From: JAWKWH01 sp963669415
Lineage (GTDB): Bacteria; Pseudomonadota; Alphaproteobacteria; Rhizobiales; Rhizobiaceae
Length of the DNA stretch: 64,000 nucleotides
Assembly (NCBI GenBank): GCA_963669415.2
Contig: CAXXPS010000003.1
Location: 992,001 to 1,056,000, forward strand
Direction of reading: 5' to 3'
This document shows positions 46,175 through 55,188 of this stretch, one piece after another. Each line of letters opens with the position of its first letter. Position 1 is the first letter of the stretch. The notes beneath the pieces were generated by a model. That model was not told the DNA's origin. It did not search any database and saw nothing but the letters and a program-made list of their open reading frames with translations. The position numbers and the translations under genes were made by a program.

Positions 46175-47194
46175 ATGCATATTACAACGGTCGGTTTGGA
46201 TTTGGCCAAGAACGTTTTTCAGGTTCACGGTGTCACGGAAGATGGCGAGATTGCCTTCAACCGTTCACTCAGGCGCAAGCAGGTGCTTTCATTTTTCGAG
46301 CGTCTTGAACCGTGCGTTGTGGGCGTGGAAGCCTGCGGCACGAGCCATTACTGGGCGCGCGAGATTGCAAGGCTCGGCCATGATGTGCGGCTGATCCCAC
46401 CCGCCTATGTGAAGCCCTACGTAAAGCGTGGGAAGTCCGATGCGGTTGATGCCGAGGCGATCTGCGAAGCCGTCGCGCGACCGACAATGCGGTTTGTCGA
46501 GATCAAGAGTGCCGATCAGCAGGCTGCTCTATTCCTGCATCGTGGTCGGGACCTGATCGTTCGCCAGCGCACACAGCTTATCAACATGCTGCGCGGCATG
46601 CTCGCTGAGTTTGGGATCACGATTGGTCGGGGTATCGGACGGGCGCTCGCTTTTGCCAAGGGCGTTGTCGATGGCGTGCTTCCCGACCTTCCGGAGGTCG
46701 CGCGGGATGTCATATCCAACCTCAGCCACCAGCTTGTCGCGCTCGACATGCGGGTTCGATGGTACGAGTTACGGATGCGACTGGAGGCGAGGAGAGATCC
46801 TCGGGTGTCCTTGTTGCGCACGATCCCTGGCGTTGGTCCGGTGACTGCATCAGCAATTGTCGCAACGGTTGGCAGCGGTAACCAGTTCAGGAACGATCGC
46901 GAATTTGCCGCTTGGCTTGGGATCACGCCGCTCAACCGGTCGAGTGGCGGCAAGGAACGCCTGGGACGGATCACCAAGATGGGTGACAGATATCTTCGCC
47001 GATTGCTGATTACCGGCATGACCTCCCGTGTTCGTCAGGTGAAGCGATACCCCGATCGGTCCGACCCATGGACGGATTCGATTTTGGCCCGCAAACCGAC
47101 GCGCCTTGCCACCGTCGCCATGGCCAACAAAACCGCACGGATCATCTGGGCAGTTCTTACCCGGAACAAGCGATTTGAGATGAGAGCCGTTTGA
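46175..47194 (+). CDS. IS110-family transposase (DEDD recombinase)
   Basis: Complete transposase of 339 residues. The RuvC-like DEDD domain begins with VGLDLAKNVFQVHG (first Asp), VGVEACGTSHYWA (Glu) and KSDAVDAEAI (Asp pair); the C-terminal Transposase_20 domain has the helix-hairpin-helix IPGVGPVTASAIVATVG and WLGITPLNRSSGGKERLGRITKMGD with its catalytic serine region. An IR-bearing leader precedes it. IS110 enzymes recombine DNA under guidance of a non-coding bridge RNA. Confidence 0.93.
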   Translation: MHITTVGLDLAKNVFQVHGVTEDGEIAFNRSLRRKQVLSFFERLEPCVVGVEACGTSHYWAREIARLGHDVRLIPPAYVKPYVKRGKSDAVDAEAICEAVARPTMRFVEIKSADQQAALFLHRGRDLIVRQRTQLINMLRGMLAEFGITIGRGIGRALAFAKGVVDGVLPDLPEVARDVISNLSHQLVALDMRVRWYELRMRLEARRDPRVSLLRTIPGVGPVTASAIVATVGSGNQFRNDREFAAWLGITPLNRSSGGKERLGRITKMGDRYLRRLLITGMTSRVRQVKRYPDRSDPWTDSILARKPTRLATVAMANKTARIIWAVLTRNKRFEMRAV

Positions 47195-47421
47195 ACCCAA
47201 ATAAGTCACGAGTTAGCAAGACCCACGAAATGATGGCACATCAGTCAGCCGCAACGGTCGGGACAACCCGTCGAATGTCAGGGACATCGCAGTCCGCAAA
47301 GCGGAATGGGACCCGGCCTGCGGAAACCATCAGGGCCAGCGATCGACATATGCCGCGTCAAAAGGCCGGACACACGACTGCTTCTGACGCCATGCCATTC
47401 AATTCAAAAAGGGTCTTGCAA
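47195..47421 (+). ncRNA. Putative bridge RNA region of the IS110 element
   Basis: The 227 bases between the transposase stop and the right inverted repeat have no gene. In IS1111-type elements this end encodes the bridge RNA that pairs with target and donor DNA. I did not derive a secondary structure or the guide loops, so this is placement by family knowledge. Confidence 0.45.
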
Positions 47422-47640
47422 AGCAGGAGCCATCCACACAGGACATTGCAGCTTTGGGTGTTCAATGTCTGCAGAGCGGACAAAGCGAACTTTCCTTATG
47501 AGCTGTAACTCTCTCGGGTACGCGAAATTATGGCAAGAAAGTCGTGTTGCCGGATTCGAACCAAGGGTAACAAGTCATTGGGTGGGCTGTTGGGGAGAGA
47601 CTGGAAACACCGATCTCCCCTCCACCAAATCTATTCTTGA

Positions 47641-48069
47641 TTATTTTGCACCGCGCTTTGCCAACAAGTCACGAATTTCGGTGAGCAGTGTAATGTCGAC
47701 CGGAGGCGCTTCCGGTTCAGCTGGAGCAGCCGCTTCTTCTTCGCGACGCATGTTATTAACTGCTTTCACCATCATGAATATAATCCAGGCGAGGATCAAG
47801 AAGTTCAATACGACGGTAAGAAAGCTGCCGTAAGCCAGAACGGCACCTTGCTCTCTTGCCGCATCGAGCGTCGAAGCATTAACCGAGCTCGACAAACCGA
47901 CAAAGTAGTTTGAGAAATCAAGGCCGCCAAAGATCGCACCCACAACTGGCATGATGATATCGTCGGTTAGCGACTTAACAATGAGGGCAAAAGCTCCGCC
48001 GATGATTACGCCTACAGCAAGGTCCATCACGTTGCCTTTAGCGACGAATTCCTTAAATTCCTTCAGCAT
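47641..48069 (-). CDS. mscL: Large-conductance mechanosensitive channel
   Basis: Homopentameric osmotic safety valve in the inner membrane, 142 residues. The N-terminal MLKEFKEFVAKGNVMDLAVGVIIGGAFALIVKSLTDDIIMPVVGAIFGG covers the amphipathic helix and the pore-lining first helix; the second helix is VVLNFLILAWIIFMMVKAVN, then an acidic cytoplasmic helix. A second chromosomal copy would be usual; here it is island cargo. Confidence 0.95.
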   Translation of the reverse strand: MLKEFKEFVAKGNVMDLAVGVIIGGAFALIVKSLTDDIIMPVVGAIFGGLDFSNYFVGLSSSVNASTLDAAREQGAVLAYGSFLTVVLNFLILAWIIFMMVKAVNNMRREEEAAAPAEPEAPPVDITLLTEIRDLLAKRGAK

Positions 48070-48357
48070 TAGTCAGGACTTCCTTTCAAGCCATTTTCAG
48101 ATAGTTGACTCCCTATTTTTGGACCTTGGCTCGCCGAGAAGCAAGGCATATTGCAGCGCCATATTCACTGATTTGAGTGAATGAAATCATGGTATTGCAG
48201 TTACTAATCAGGACCTATTGAAGACGTTCTGTTTCATTGGAATCGCCAGAAAGTACTTAGTGCAGTTAATCCGGGCTTAACGCTTTGTTTGAAGCTAATG
48301 TCTAATATGGGGATTGAGCGCATATGTAATGCGTCAGATGGTGCATGAGGTGCTGCA

Positions 48358-48657
48358 ATGACTGCTGCATTACGCGAAAAGCCGGTATCGGGTCTTGTTG
48401 GAAAAAGCTGCGAGAGACGGGCAAAACGAGTCCGGTGCGCCATTCCCGCCAAGATTGAGTTTCAAGGGGTGCGACTTGCTGACTGCGTCATCAAGGACAT
48501 ATCATCGAGTGGCTTGCTTCTTTATGTTCCGCGCGCGCAATGGCTACCCCACACTTTTCGACTAGCCTCATTCGTATTTGAAAAGGAATTTCAGGTTCAA
48601 ACGGTCTGGTCGAATAGGGAGCATGTAGGTGTCAAGATCTTAACTGATCAGAAATGA
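48358..48657 (+). CDS. PilZ domain protein
   Basis: Single-domain protein of 99 residues. The cyclic-di-GMP binding motifs are RRAKRVR near residue 20 and DISSSG near residue 47, followed by the beta-barrel. Likely a diffusible c-di-GMP receptor; the target is unknown. A second PilZ gene lies 0.6 kb downstream on the other strand. Confidence 0.8.
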   Translation: MTAALREKPVSGLVGKSCERRAKRVRCAIPAKIEFQGVRLADCVIKDISSSGLLLYVPRAQWLPHTFRLASFVFEKEFQVQTVWSNREHVGVKILTDQK

Positions 48658-48690
48658 GTTCTGGCGCTTTGATCTGCCGTTCGGCGGAGA

Positions 48691-49044
48691 TCAACCTCCA
48701 AACATCTTGTCAAATGTTCCCAGACGGCGACCATGAACCTCATAAAACTGGCGTCTTAGCGACCTGTTTATCTCGCGAATGCGATTAATCTGATCGTCTG
48801 AAAGCGGCTTGCGCTTCAGCAGCCGTTCTTCGAACTCCATACAATAAACGCCGAATTTGGAAACTTTAGCGGCCTTTTCGAATTCGCTTGCTGCTTCGTA
48901 AGTCTGCAACAGATGGTCGATGGCTCGAACGTTTACGTTGGACAGTCGAGAACATTCTTCAATTGGAGGCAACAGGCGAATATCGCCGCGTTCATTGTCC
49001 GAGGATCGAAATGGTTGCGCACTGCTCTGCATAAAGTTTGACAT
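48691..49044 (-). CDS. Hypothetical protein of 117 residues
   Basis: Soluble, charged, helical protein without recognised domain. NVNVRAIDHLLQTYEAASEFEKAAKVSKFGVYCMEFEERLLKRKPLSDDQ looks like a helical bundle. It sits between two PilZ genes, which suggests, without proof, a c-di-GMP-linked role. Confidence 0.5.
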   Translation of the reverse strand: MSNFMQSSAQPFRSSDNERGDIRLLPPIEECSRLSNVNVRAIDHLLQTYEAASEFEKAAKVSKFGVYCMEFEERLLKRKPLSDDQINRIREINRSLRRQFYEVHGRRLGTFDKMFGG

Positions 49045-49229
49045 CGACCAGGAGACCTCCGCAGCATTGCCAAAAGAAATCTAAGCCAATTCAAAAGTAC
49101 CAGTACGTCCTTAGAAGTTGGTAAATGTCTCAAATGTCACACGCATCGGGCGCCAATCTTTCTCACCCGAACGGTAAAAGCGACGATTCCACCTGCTGGT
49201 ATAGGTTGGCTCGCGTCCAAATTGTGATC

Positions 49230-49529
49230 TCAGTCGACTTCCACGATCATGAGGCCAGCCTCATGACCATTGCGCCAAATCACTTTGCACAAAAACTCCT
49301 CTCGTGGGTGACTTAAGACCAGGATCACAGGAGAAGGAAAAGAATGTGGGCTGTTGACCTGCAGCCTAAAACCTGACCGGGAAACATCTGTTACCAAACA
49401 GGCTACAGGTGCTCTGCCATTATCAAGGATAATATCTGCGGAGCGAAATGCGTCAGAACGATTGTCGCTCCTTTGGTCAAGGCGATTCTCGTTCGTCTTC
49501 CCTGGCGGACATACCATTTTCAAGTTCAA
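49230..49529 (-). CDS. PilZ domain protein
   Basis: Single-domain protein of 99 residues with a degenerate first motif (QRSDNRSDAFR) and the second motif DVSRSGFRL, followed by the barrel strands. The first motif lacks the normal RxxxR spacing, so c-di-GMP binding is less certain than for the neighbouring PilZ protein. Confidence 0.7.
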   Translation of the reverse strand: MNLKMVCPPGKTNENRLDQRSDNRSDAFRSADIILDNGRAPVACLVTDVSRSGFRLQVNSPHSFPSPVILVLSHPREEFLCKVIWRNGHEAGLMIVEVD

Positions 49530-49834
49530 TCATCATATCGATTGGCACAACTTGATTGTGTTCCAAGACACATGAACATTGCTAACAATTACTTAAGCTG
49601 TTGGGATGGGCTCAAGACCCCGGTCAAATTTGAGTATCGAATGTCTAAAAAAGACTCGAAGCCGACTTTAGCCACAGATGACGTAGACGACTGCTTTGCG
49701 CCCCCTAATCGGTCGTTCGTCAGTTCTCGATAAATTCCTGAAAGCGGACATGGTCCAACCATTTCACCATTGTAATGAGTTTCGTGGGAACGATCGTCGA
49801 ACGCCGGTGAGACTCGCGATCAACAAATCTGGAA
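49530..49834. other. Intergenic region with dispersed repeat copy C
   Basis: No gene. It contains repeat copy C (49690-49751: GCTTTGCGCCCCC, TCGGTCGTTCG, CCTGAAAGCGGACAT), related to copies A and B. Confidence 0.6.
49690..49751 (+). repeat. Dispersed intergenic repeat, copy C
   Basis: The uninterrupted plus-strand copy of the family; compare with copy B, which is split by the IS110-type element at the GCGGA/GACAT junction. Confidence 0.7.
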
Positions 49835-50203
49835 TTATTTTTGAACGGGCATCGTGATAACGTCAGCCTGATCGCCATAGCCCTCGACCTTGAGGGTAAC
49901 GGCTGTCTCTACCACCAAATCCTTGGTTTTGATTACCAGGACCGCTTTACCAATCCCAAGATTCACTGTTGCGCGGAGCTTTGTTTCGGCGGGCACATTG
50001 TAACCGCCGATGTAATAGTCTTCGACAAGCACCTGTCCGACGCTCGCTGACAACCAAACCTGAACACGGATCCGGCTGCCCGCTTCCGTGGCCTCGGCTC
50101 TCGTTCGGATCCAGTCAGCGCTTGCAGGTAAACTTGTCATTGCGACAGCAATCGAGACTGCACACAGCAGAAGCATTCGTAGTTTGTTCGACGTTTCATA
50201 CAC
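49835..50203 (-). CDS. Secreted hypothetical protein of 122 residues
   Basis: An N-terminal signal peptide is clear (LRMLLLCAVSIAVAMTSLPASA followed by DW), so the product is exported. The mature 90 residues are beta-rich (VQVWLSASVGQVLVEDYYIGGYNV, then VLVIKTKDLVVETAVTLKVEG). No family is recognised. It lies just after the truncated surface-protein gene on the same strand. Confidence 0.6.
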   Translation of the reverse strand: MYETSNKLRMLLLCAVSIAVAMTSLPASADWIRTRAEATEAGSRIRVQVWLSASVGQVLVEDYYIGGYNVPAETKLRATVNLGIGKAVLVIKTKDLVVETAVTLKVEGYGDQADVITMPVQK

Positions 50204-50308
50204 GGGAAGAACGCCCGCGCTGCATCAGGCACTGTTGGCCAATGGTAATGCTGTTTGCGCACCATGCAGCCGCGTGTTCAGTTCTGTGTGGCTTCGCAAT
50301 TGCCTTTC

Positions 50309-52471
50309 TCATTGAAGCAGATCCACGTCACTTTGGGTGACCGTATAGGTCCCCGTGAATGTCACGATATCTCCGGGCGCAATGGTGTCCCAAATCCCGT
50401 CAATTCCCGCGTCCGTTGAATCACCCAGTGGCAGATTGTCCGTGGTCAGTGTTTCATTGGAGGGTACCGGCGGTGGACCGGAGCCACCGTGGAGTTCGCT
50501 GAGCAGCACGTTGGTTATCGTCTGGTTTCCGGAATTGCTGACGACATAGGTGTAGGTGATCAACTGGCCAACCACGACGTCGGTGGTGTCGTCGGCGGAT
50601 TTGTTTACGGTCAGGGCGGGCGCGATATTCAAGGTAACCGCGGCGTTTGCGGTTTCGTTGAGACCGTCATCAGCGGTGACGGTCACCGTGTTGTCGATAT
50701 CGCCATCACCTCCCCCATTGGTGTCGAAGTCGGTCTGGTCGGCAGTGTACGTTCCGGTGCAGGTCGCCACGGCCGCAGGAGCCATGTCGCTCGGATTGGG
50801 GCCGGAGCCCGGGACACAGGAAATTCCCGACAACAGCGGATCGGAGACCAGAATGCCGGTGATGGTTGCGACGCCGGTATTGGTAAGCGTGATCGTGTAG
50901 GTAATCGCATCGCCGGCACTGTTGACGCTTGCAACGTCCGGCGATTTTGACACATCCATTTCCGGGATGGTTCCGGTACCCTGGATCGAGAAGTTGTAGG
51001 GGTTCTCGTCGGCATCATTATTGGCAATTGACACGGTGGCGGTGCGCAGCCCGACGGCGCTTGGATCGAAGGTGATGATAAAGGTAGTGGTGCCGCCGCC
51101 CGACGCCACCGTCGCCGCGGCATCAACCGTCAGGGTGAAGTCGGCGGCATGCGTCCCACCAATGGTGACTCGCGGCGTATCGGTCAGGTTCAGCACGCCA
51201 GGGCCGGAATTGGTGATGGTGAAAGTGTTGGCATTGGAGCCGGTGGAAATGTCGTGCGAGCCGAAGTCGGTGTCGTCGGTCGCTGACGGGGTCGCGTCGC
51301 CGTCGGCTATCGATACACCCAGACCCGATACATCCATTTCGGGATTTGTTGCGGTGTAGTCGACAACCAGGATTGGAATTACAAGTCCCTCCCGCGAATG
51401 GTATTCGATCTTGCGATCTCCCCCGCCGTCCGGACTGCCAACCATAAATCCGAAGTTTGAAGCCGAGCCGTCGACCCAGTCCTGGACAAGGCTGGTCACA
51501 TCAAAATTGTGCGGCCCAACGTCATCCTTCGTGACATTCAGCAGATCCTCCGGAGTTGAATTGTAAGTGCTTCCGGCCGTCGACCAGTTCACGCCGGTCG
51601 ATCTTTCGTTCCAGGTTACCGTTGCCTCCGACCATGATTCCAACAATTGATAGGCACCGACACTCATGTCCCCGCCTACTTTTTTCGCGTCAATCGTCAG
51701 CGTAGCCGAATTGACCGTTGCCCCTGCCGGGATCGAGCTGATGTCGAACTGCACAAGGACGCGCATTAGATCGGTCGTTTCCCTGTCGACCAAGATGATC
51801 AATTCAGAACCAAAATTGTCGTTTGGATTCTTGAGCTTGATGTATGAATCTTCCGTCGCATTGAACGTATCGATGGGAAGCGTCGCCAACCAGCTGGCTT
51901 GCGCCCCCTCATCAACCGCCACCTTGGTTTCGATCGGACCAGTCGATGATTCAAGAATCCAGTCGGCGCCAAGAGCGGCATGTCCGGTCAGATTAACGCT
52001 CGCCGCGATATCGGCACCGGTCGACCGCGAAAGCTGTTCTGTCGCTTTGCGGCCCTCCCTGCCTGCGGCAAAGTCGCATCCATAGATCAGAATATCGGCG
52101 TTGTCAGAAAGTGCTGCCGATATGACCCGCAAATCGGCTGCATGGCGACCGGTCATCGATTCAGCATTGAAGCGCGTTACGCCAAGATGCAGCTCTCCCG
52201 GCTTGCCATGACTAAGGATGTGTAGCGCATCAATATCAGAGCGGCCGGAAAGCGTATTGGCGATCTGCTTAATTCCATCACCCCCACTGTCGAGCAAAAA
52301 GATCTCTGTCGAGGGATCCGAGGAGTCGGCAAGCGTATCCAGACCCTCCACAGAGGCCTCGATGAATACAATCTCGGTTGCTGCGGCGTTCTGCGCCGGG
52401 AAACCCAGGCACGTTAAGGGCAGCAACAAATACAGGACTCCGATCAGGGAGAAAAATCGCTGTCTGTTCAT
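50309..52471 (-). CDS. DUF4347/DNRLRE/DUF11 repeat surface protein, probably 3'-truncated
   Basis: Exported protein of 720 residues. A signal peptide (FSLIGVLYLLLPLTCLGFPAQNAAA) precedes a DUF4347 domain (HILSHGKPGELHLG, LIYGCDFAAG), a DNRLRE domain (about residues 200-370: NATEDSYIKLKNPNDNFGSE), a choice-of-anchor-D Ig-like repeat and two DUF11 repeats (DVSKSPDVASVNSAGDAIT; LTVNKSADDTTDVVVGQLIT). It stops abruptly in the second DUF11 repeat at TVTQSDVDLLQ, with no anchor or secretion tail. Related proteins are often several thousand residues long adhesins, so a deletion of the 3' end is likely. Confidence 0.75.
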   Translation of the reverse strand: MNRQRFFSLIGVLYLLLPLTCLGFPAQNAAATEIVFIEASVEGLDTLADSSDPSTEIFLLDSGGDGIKQIANTLSGRSDIDALHILSHGKPGELHLGVTRFNAESMTGRHAADLRVISAALSDNADILIYGCDFAAGREGRKATEQLSRSTGADIAASVNLTGHAALGADWILESSTGPIETKVAVDEGAQASWLATLPIDTFNATEDSYIKLKNPNDNFGSELIILVDRETTDLMRVLVQFDISSIPAGATVNSATLTIDAKKVGGDMSVGAYQLLESWSEATVTWNERSTGVNWSTAGSTYNSTPEDLLNVTKDDVGPHNFDVTSLVQDWVDGSASNFGFMVGSPDGGGDRKIEYHSREGLVIPILVVDYTATNPEMDVSGLGVSIADGDATPSATDDTDFGSHDISTGSNANTFTITNSGPGVLNLTDTPRVTIGGTHAADFTLTVDAAATVASGGGTTTFIITFDPSAVGLRTATVSIANNDADENPYNFSIQGTGTIPEMDVSKSPDVASVNSAGDAITYTITLTNTGVATITGILVSDPLLSGISCVPGSGPNPSDMAPAAVATCTGTYTADQTDFDTNGGGDGDIDNTVTVTADDGLNETANAAVTLNIAPALTVNKSADDTTDVVVGQLITYTYVVSNSGNQTITNVLLSELHGGSGPPPVPSNETLTTDNLPLGDSTDAGIDGIWDTIAPGDIVTFTGTYTVTQSDVDLLQ

Positions 52472-53120
52472 GACCCAGATTATGGTGGCACCTCCAAAAT
52501 CCCCAACGTTTGCCCGGGGAGACGCTCACTAAGAATCTCGTTTATTCGAACATACTAATCAACCATTAGAAACAGCTAATTTTAACGACTGCCTGTCACT
52601 CAACTACAAGCTTCGATCCAGCGGAATTTGCCCACGATATTTCAATCTCGCGTCGCGACTGATCGAGCAGAAGACGTCCGTTTTTGGCCTCAATAACAGG
52701 GTGGAGAACTGAGAAAACAGTCCGCTTTGCCGCCGACAATGTTCTCTGCTTGGTGTTGGCTGCACTTTGCCCGAATTTGAAACTTTCAACTCCATGCCGA
52801 TCTGAGACCCTAAAAATGTCGCAGATGCGACGGTACGGAAGGGTTCGAATTTTCAAATCATGTTTCATTCAAAGCCCCCAACACTGACCACAATCTTGCC
52901 GGTTGTGGGCCGCTCACATCCGCGGAGTTTTTGTGACTGGCTTGTTGATGGTGCTTGACGGCCGCGCGAGACCGAATCTCGACTGCATCGTGGTTAGCGG
53001 AGCGTTTCACCCAGGGGGAAAAAACGCGCGGATTGCCAGTCAAATTAGTAATCTTGAATATTAGAATAATCTTAGCAGGCAGGTTCTATTTTTCCCAATT
53101 ATTAAAGCGAATCCGGGTGG
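52472..53120. other. 650-base region without a supported gene
   Basis: Promoter regions for the divergent surface-protein and TadE/G-like genes must lie here. A segment near 52720 (GTCCGCTTTGCCGCC) resembles the dispersed repeat family. Short frames of 60-90 codons were not accepted because they lack ribosome sites and families. Confidence 0.45.
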
Positions 53121-54356
53121 ATGAACATGCTTGCCAAACGTTTCATTTCAGACAGGAAAGGCAATTTTGCGACCACGTTCGCTTTGCTTGCCACAGCCGG
53201 CATATTGGTTGTGGGTTTTGGTCTCGACACGACAACTGCGATGTGGCGAAAGGCGGAATATGGCCAATCGCTCGACAGTGCGGTCCTTGCTGCAGCGGCA
53301 AGCGGAGATTTGAGCGAGAGCGCGCGGATCAAGCTGGCCGAAGACTATATGGAATCCAACAATGAGCAGGAGTGCATTGAGGAAACGGTCGATTTCTCAA
53401 TCAGTGGAGCGGTTGTAACCGGTGAATATTATTGCAAGCATTTGTCTATCTTCAGCGGGTTCTACAATCCTGGTTACCTGACAATCAGGATCAAGGCGGT
53501 CGCCGAAATCCCGGTTGCCGGAAAACCACTTTGCGTTCTGGCACTGAACCCGATTGAAAAGCGCGCCATCGAAGCAAGCGGCGGCTCCGACGTCAACGCT
53601 CCTGGTTGCAAGGTTCAGGTTGATTCCGCAAACGCAGAAAGCGTAAACTTTTCCGGCGGGGCAACTCTGCTTTCCGATGAAAACTGCTTTGTCGGCGGCG
53701 TCAAGCAGGGTCTGGAACGAATGGTTCCCCAACCCACTCCCGCATGCCGTCCCTATGGTGATCCATTTGCGGCAATGCCCCAGCCGGCTGTTGGTTCGTG
53801 TGATTATATCGATTTCAACGTCAACACCGATACGACTCTTTGGCCGGGTGTCTATTGCGGCGGCATCCGCGCATCCAACGCGACGTTTACGTTCAAACCG
53901 GGCCTTTACATCATTAAAGACGGTATTTTTGAATCGACAGGTGGCGCGACATTACTCGGTGATGGGGTAACGTTCTATCTAACATCAAGCACCGTAGAGA
54001 CCGGAATCACTTGGTCGGGGGGAGGAACTTACAGATTTTCCGCCATGCGTTCCGGGCCTCTTGCCGGCTTTATCGTCTATCTCGATCCGAACGCCTTGGC
54101 CGATGACAGATCGCACGTGTCCGGCGGTGGCGATATTTTCTACGAGGGCGTCTTTTATTTCCCCAACCAGCTTCTGACCATTTCGGGCGGTGGGACAGTA
54201 ACCACGCCATCGCCGTTTACGGCTTATGTTGCCGACAAACTCCTGTTCAGTGGAGGAAGCCAACTTAATATCGGGTCCGATCCCGATGCCAGTTCAGTGC
54301 CCATTCCGTCCGGTCTCTACAAAGACGGAACCGGCGGACCACGGCTGGTTTTCTGA
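53121..54356 (+). CDS. TadE/G-like pilus assembly-type protein
   Basis: Protein of 411 residues with a TadE/TadG-like N-terminus (DRKGNFATTFALLATAGILVVGFGLDTTTAM), one membrane span near residues 15-35 and a large periplasmic part with two cysteine-bearing halves. TadG-like proteins help assemble Flp/Tad pili, but no other tad genes are in the window, so this copy is an orphan within the island and may serve a different surface function. Confidence 0.78.
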   Translation: MNMLAKRFISDRKGNFATTFALLATAGILVVGFGLDTTTAMWRKAEYGQSLDSAVLAAAASGDLSESARIKLAEDYMESNNEQECIEETVDFSISGAVVTGEYYCKHLSIFSGFYNPGYLTIRIKAVAEIPVAGKPLCVLALNPIEKRAIEASGGSDVNAPGCKVQVDSANAESVNFSGGATLLSDENCFVGGVKQGLERMVPQPTPACRPYGDPFAAMPQPAVGSCDYIDFNVNTDTTLWPGVYCGGIRASNATFTFKPGLYIIKDGIFESTGGATLLGDGVTFYLTSSTVETGITWSGGGTYRFSAMRSGPLAGFIVYLDPNALADDRSHVSGGGDIFYEGVFYFPNQLLTISGGGTVTTPSPFTAYVADKLLFSGGSQLNIGSDPDASSVPIPSGLYKDGTGGPRLVF

Positions 54357-55188
54357 CGCAATTTTGCAAAGGACCGCTTTCAACACAGGCGGTCCACATC
54401 GCGCATGTCGAAGTTTGGACATCTCCCGTCAGCCTAGTTGGACGATTTGTCTGCGGTTCGGAAATTCGAACAATTTTGCTAATGTCAGAAATGAAATAGA
54501 AACGAACGTCCGTTGTCGGATGTTCGAACTCCAAAAGCCGCCAGTCCGTTTCCGGCCCCTTTTCGGACATTGAATTGAAAAGCAGCAAAAACCGGCTTCC
54601 CGTCTACTCAGTCAAAAGCTGCCGTCCCGGCGAAGGTCTCAAATGTTCGCAAAGTTGCCTTTCACCTGGCGACATTGAAATGATTATCATGTTGGAACGC
54701 AGCGAACTCTCGCCCAAAAAAAAGTTTCTCGAAAACCTGCGCCCAAAAAAATGTTGTTTGGCGTTTGGTCCCGCGGGCCAACGTTCTAGAGATTCGACCC
54801 ACCCCCCCTTCCTGCGTGGAAATGGTGGCGTGACGTTTGTGAAGCTTTGCTCGAATCTGGATATTGTTCCCGAAGCTTTGCGCCATTTTTGCAAGCTAAT
54901 CGGCCTGAATTTATCGATTCAAGACGAATGCCCTCTGATGCGATCCGTCCAGCAAATTCATCATGCCATTTGGGTGTGTGGTAGGTAGGCTGATGCACTG
55001 TAGATTGTGAACCGTTGTTGTCGTTGCGATAATCTTCGATGCTGACGGCGTGATCACGCAGGTGTCAGAATAGCTCGGGGGTATCCTTAAATGTCGCGAA
55101 CGTCTCCAACGGTATTAGGCGTCCATCGAGTATTGCAACTGAACGACAATCGGATTTGAAAAGCTATCATCGTCCACTTCTGAAGCAG
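54357..55188. other. 830-base region without a supported gene
   Basis: It contains a weak hairpin after the preceding gene (GGACCGC/GCGGTCC at 54371-54395), the second copy of the 105-bp dispersed repeat (54543-54650), and otherwise degenerate sequence. A 137-codon plus-strand frame crosses the repeat but has no family or ribosome site. Confidence 0.5.
54543..54650 (+). repeat. Dispersed 105-bp repeat, copy 2
   Basis: Inverted relative to the copy at 25072-25178 at the other end of the island. A few substitutions separate them over about 105 bases. The pair could recombine to invert most of the island. Confidence 0.8.

Larger units (their letters stand above)
46098..47437 (+). mobile_element. 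IS110-family (IS1111 subgroup) element
   Basis: About 1.34 kb between perfect 16-bp inverted repeats (GTGGATGGCTCCTGCT at 46098-46113, its inverse at 47422-47437). Subterminal inverted repeats and a long non-coding 3' end characterise the IS1111 subgroup. The element lies inside a copy of the dispersed intergenic repeat. Confidence 0.82.

Noticed and set aside
54575..54988. A 137-codon plus-strand open frame
   Set aside because: It runs through the dispersed repeat and low-complexity sequence, with no ribosome site or family.
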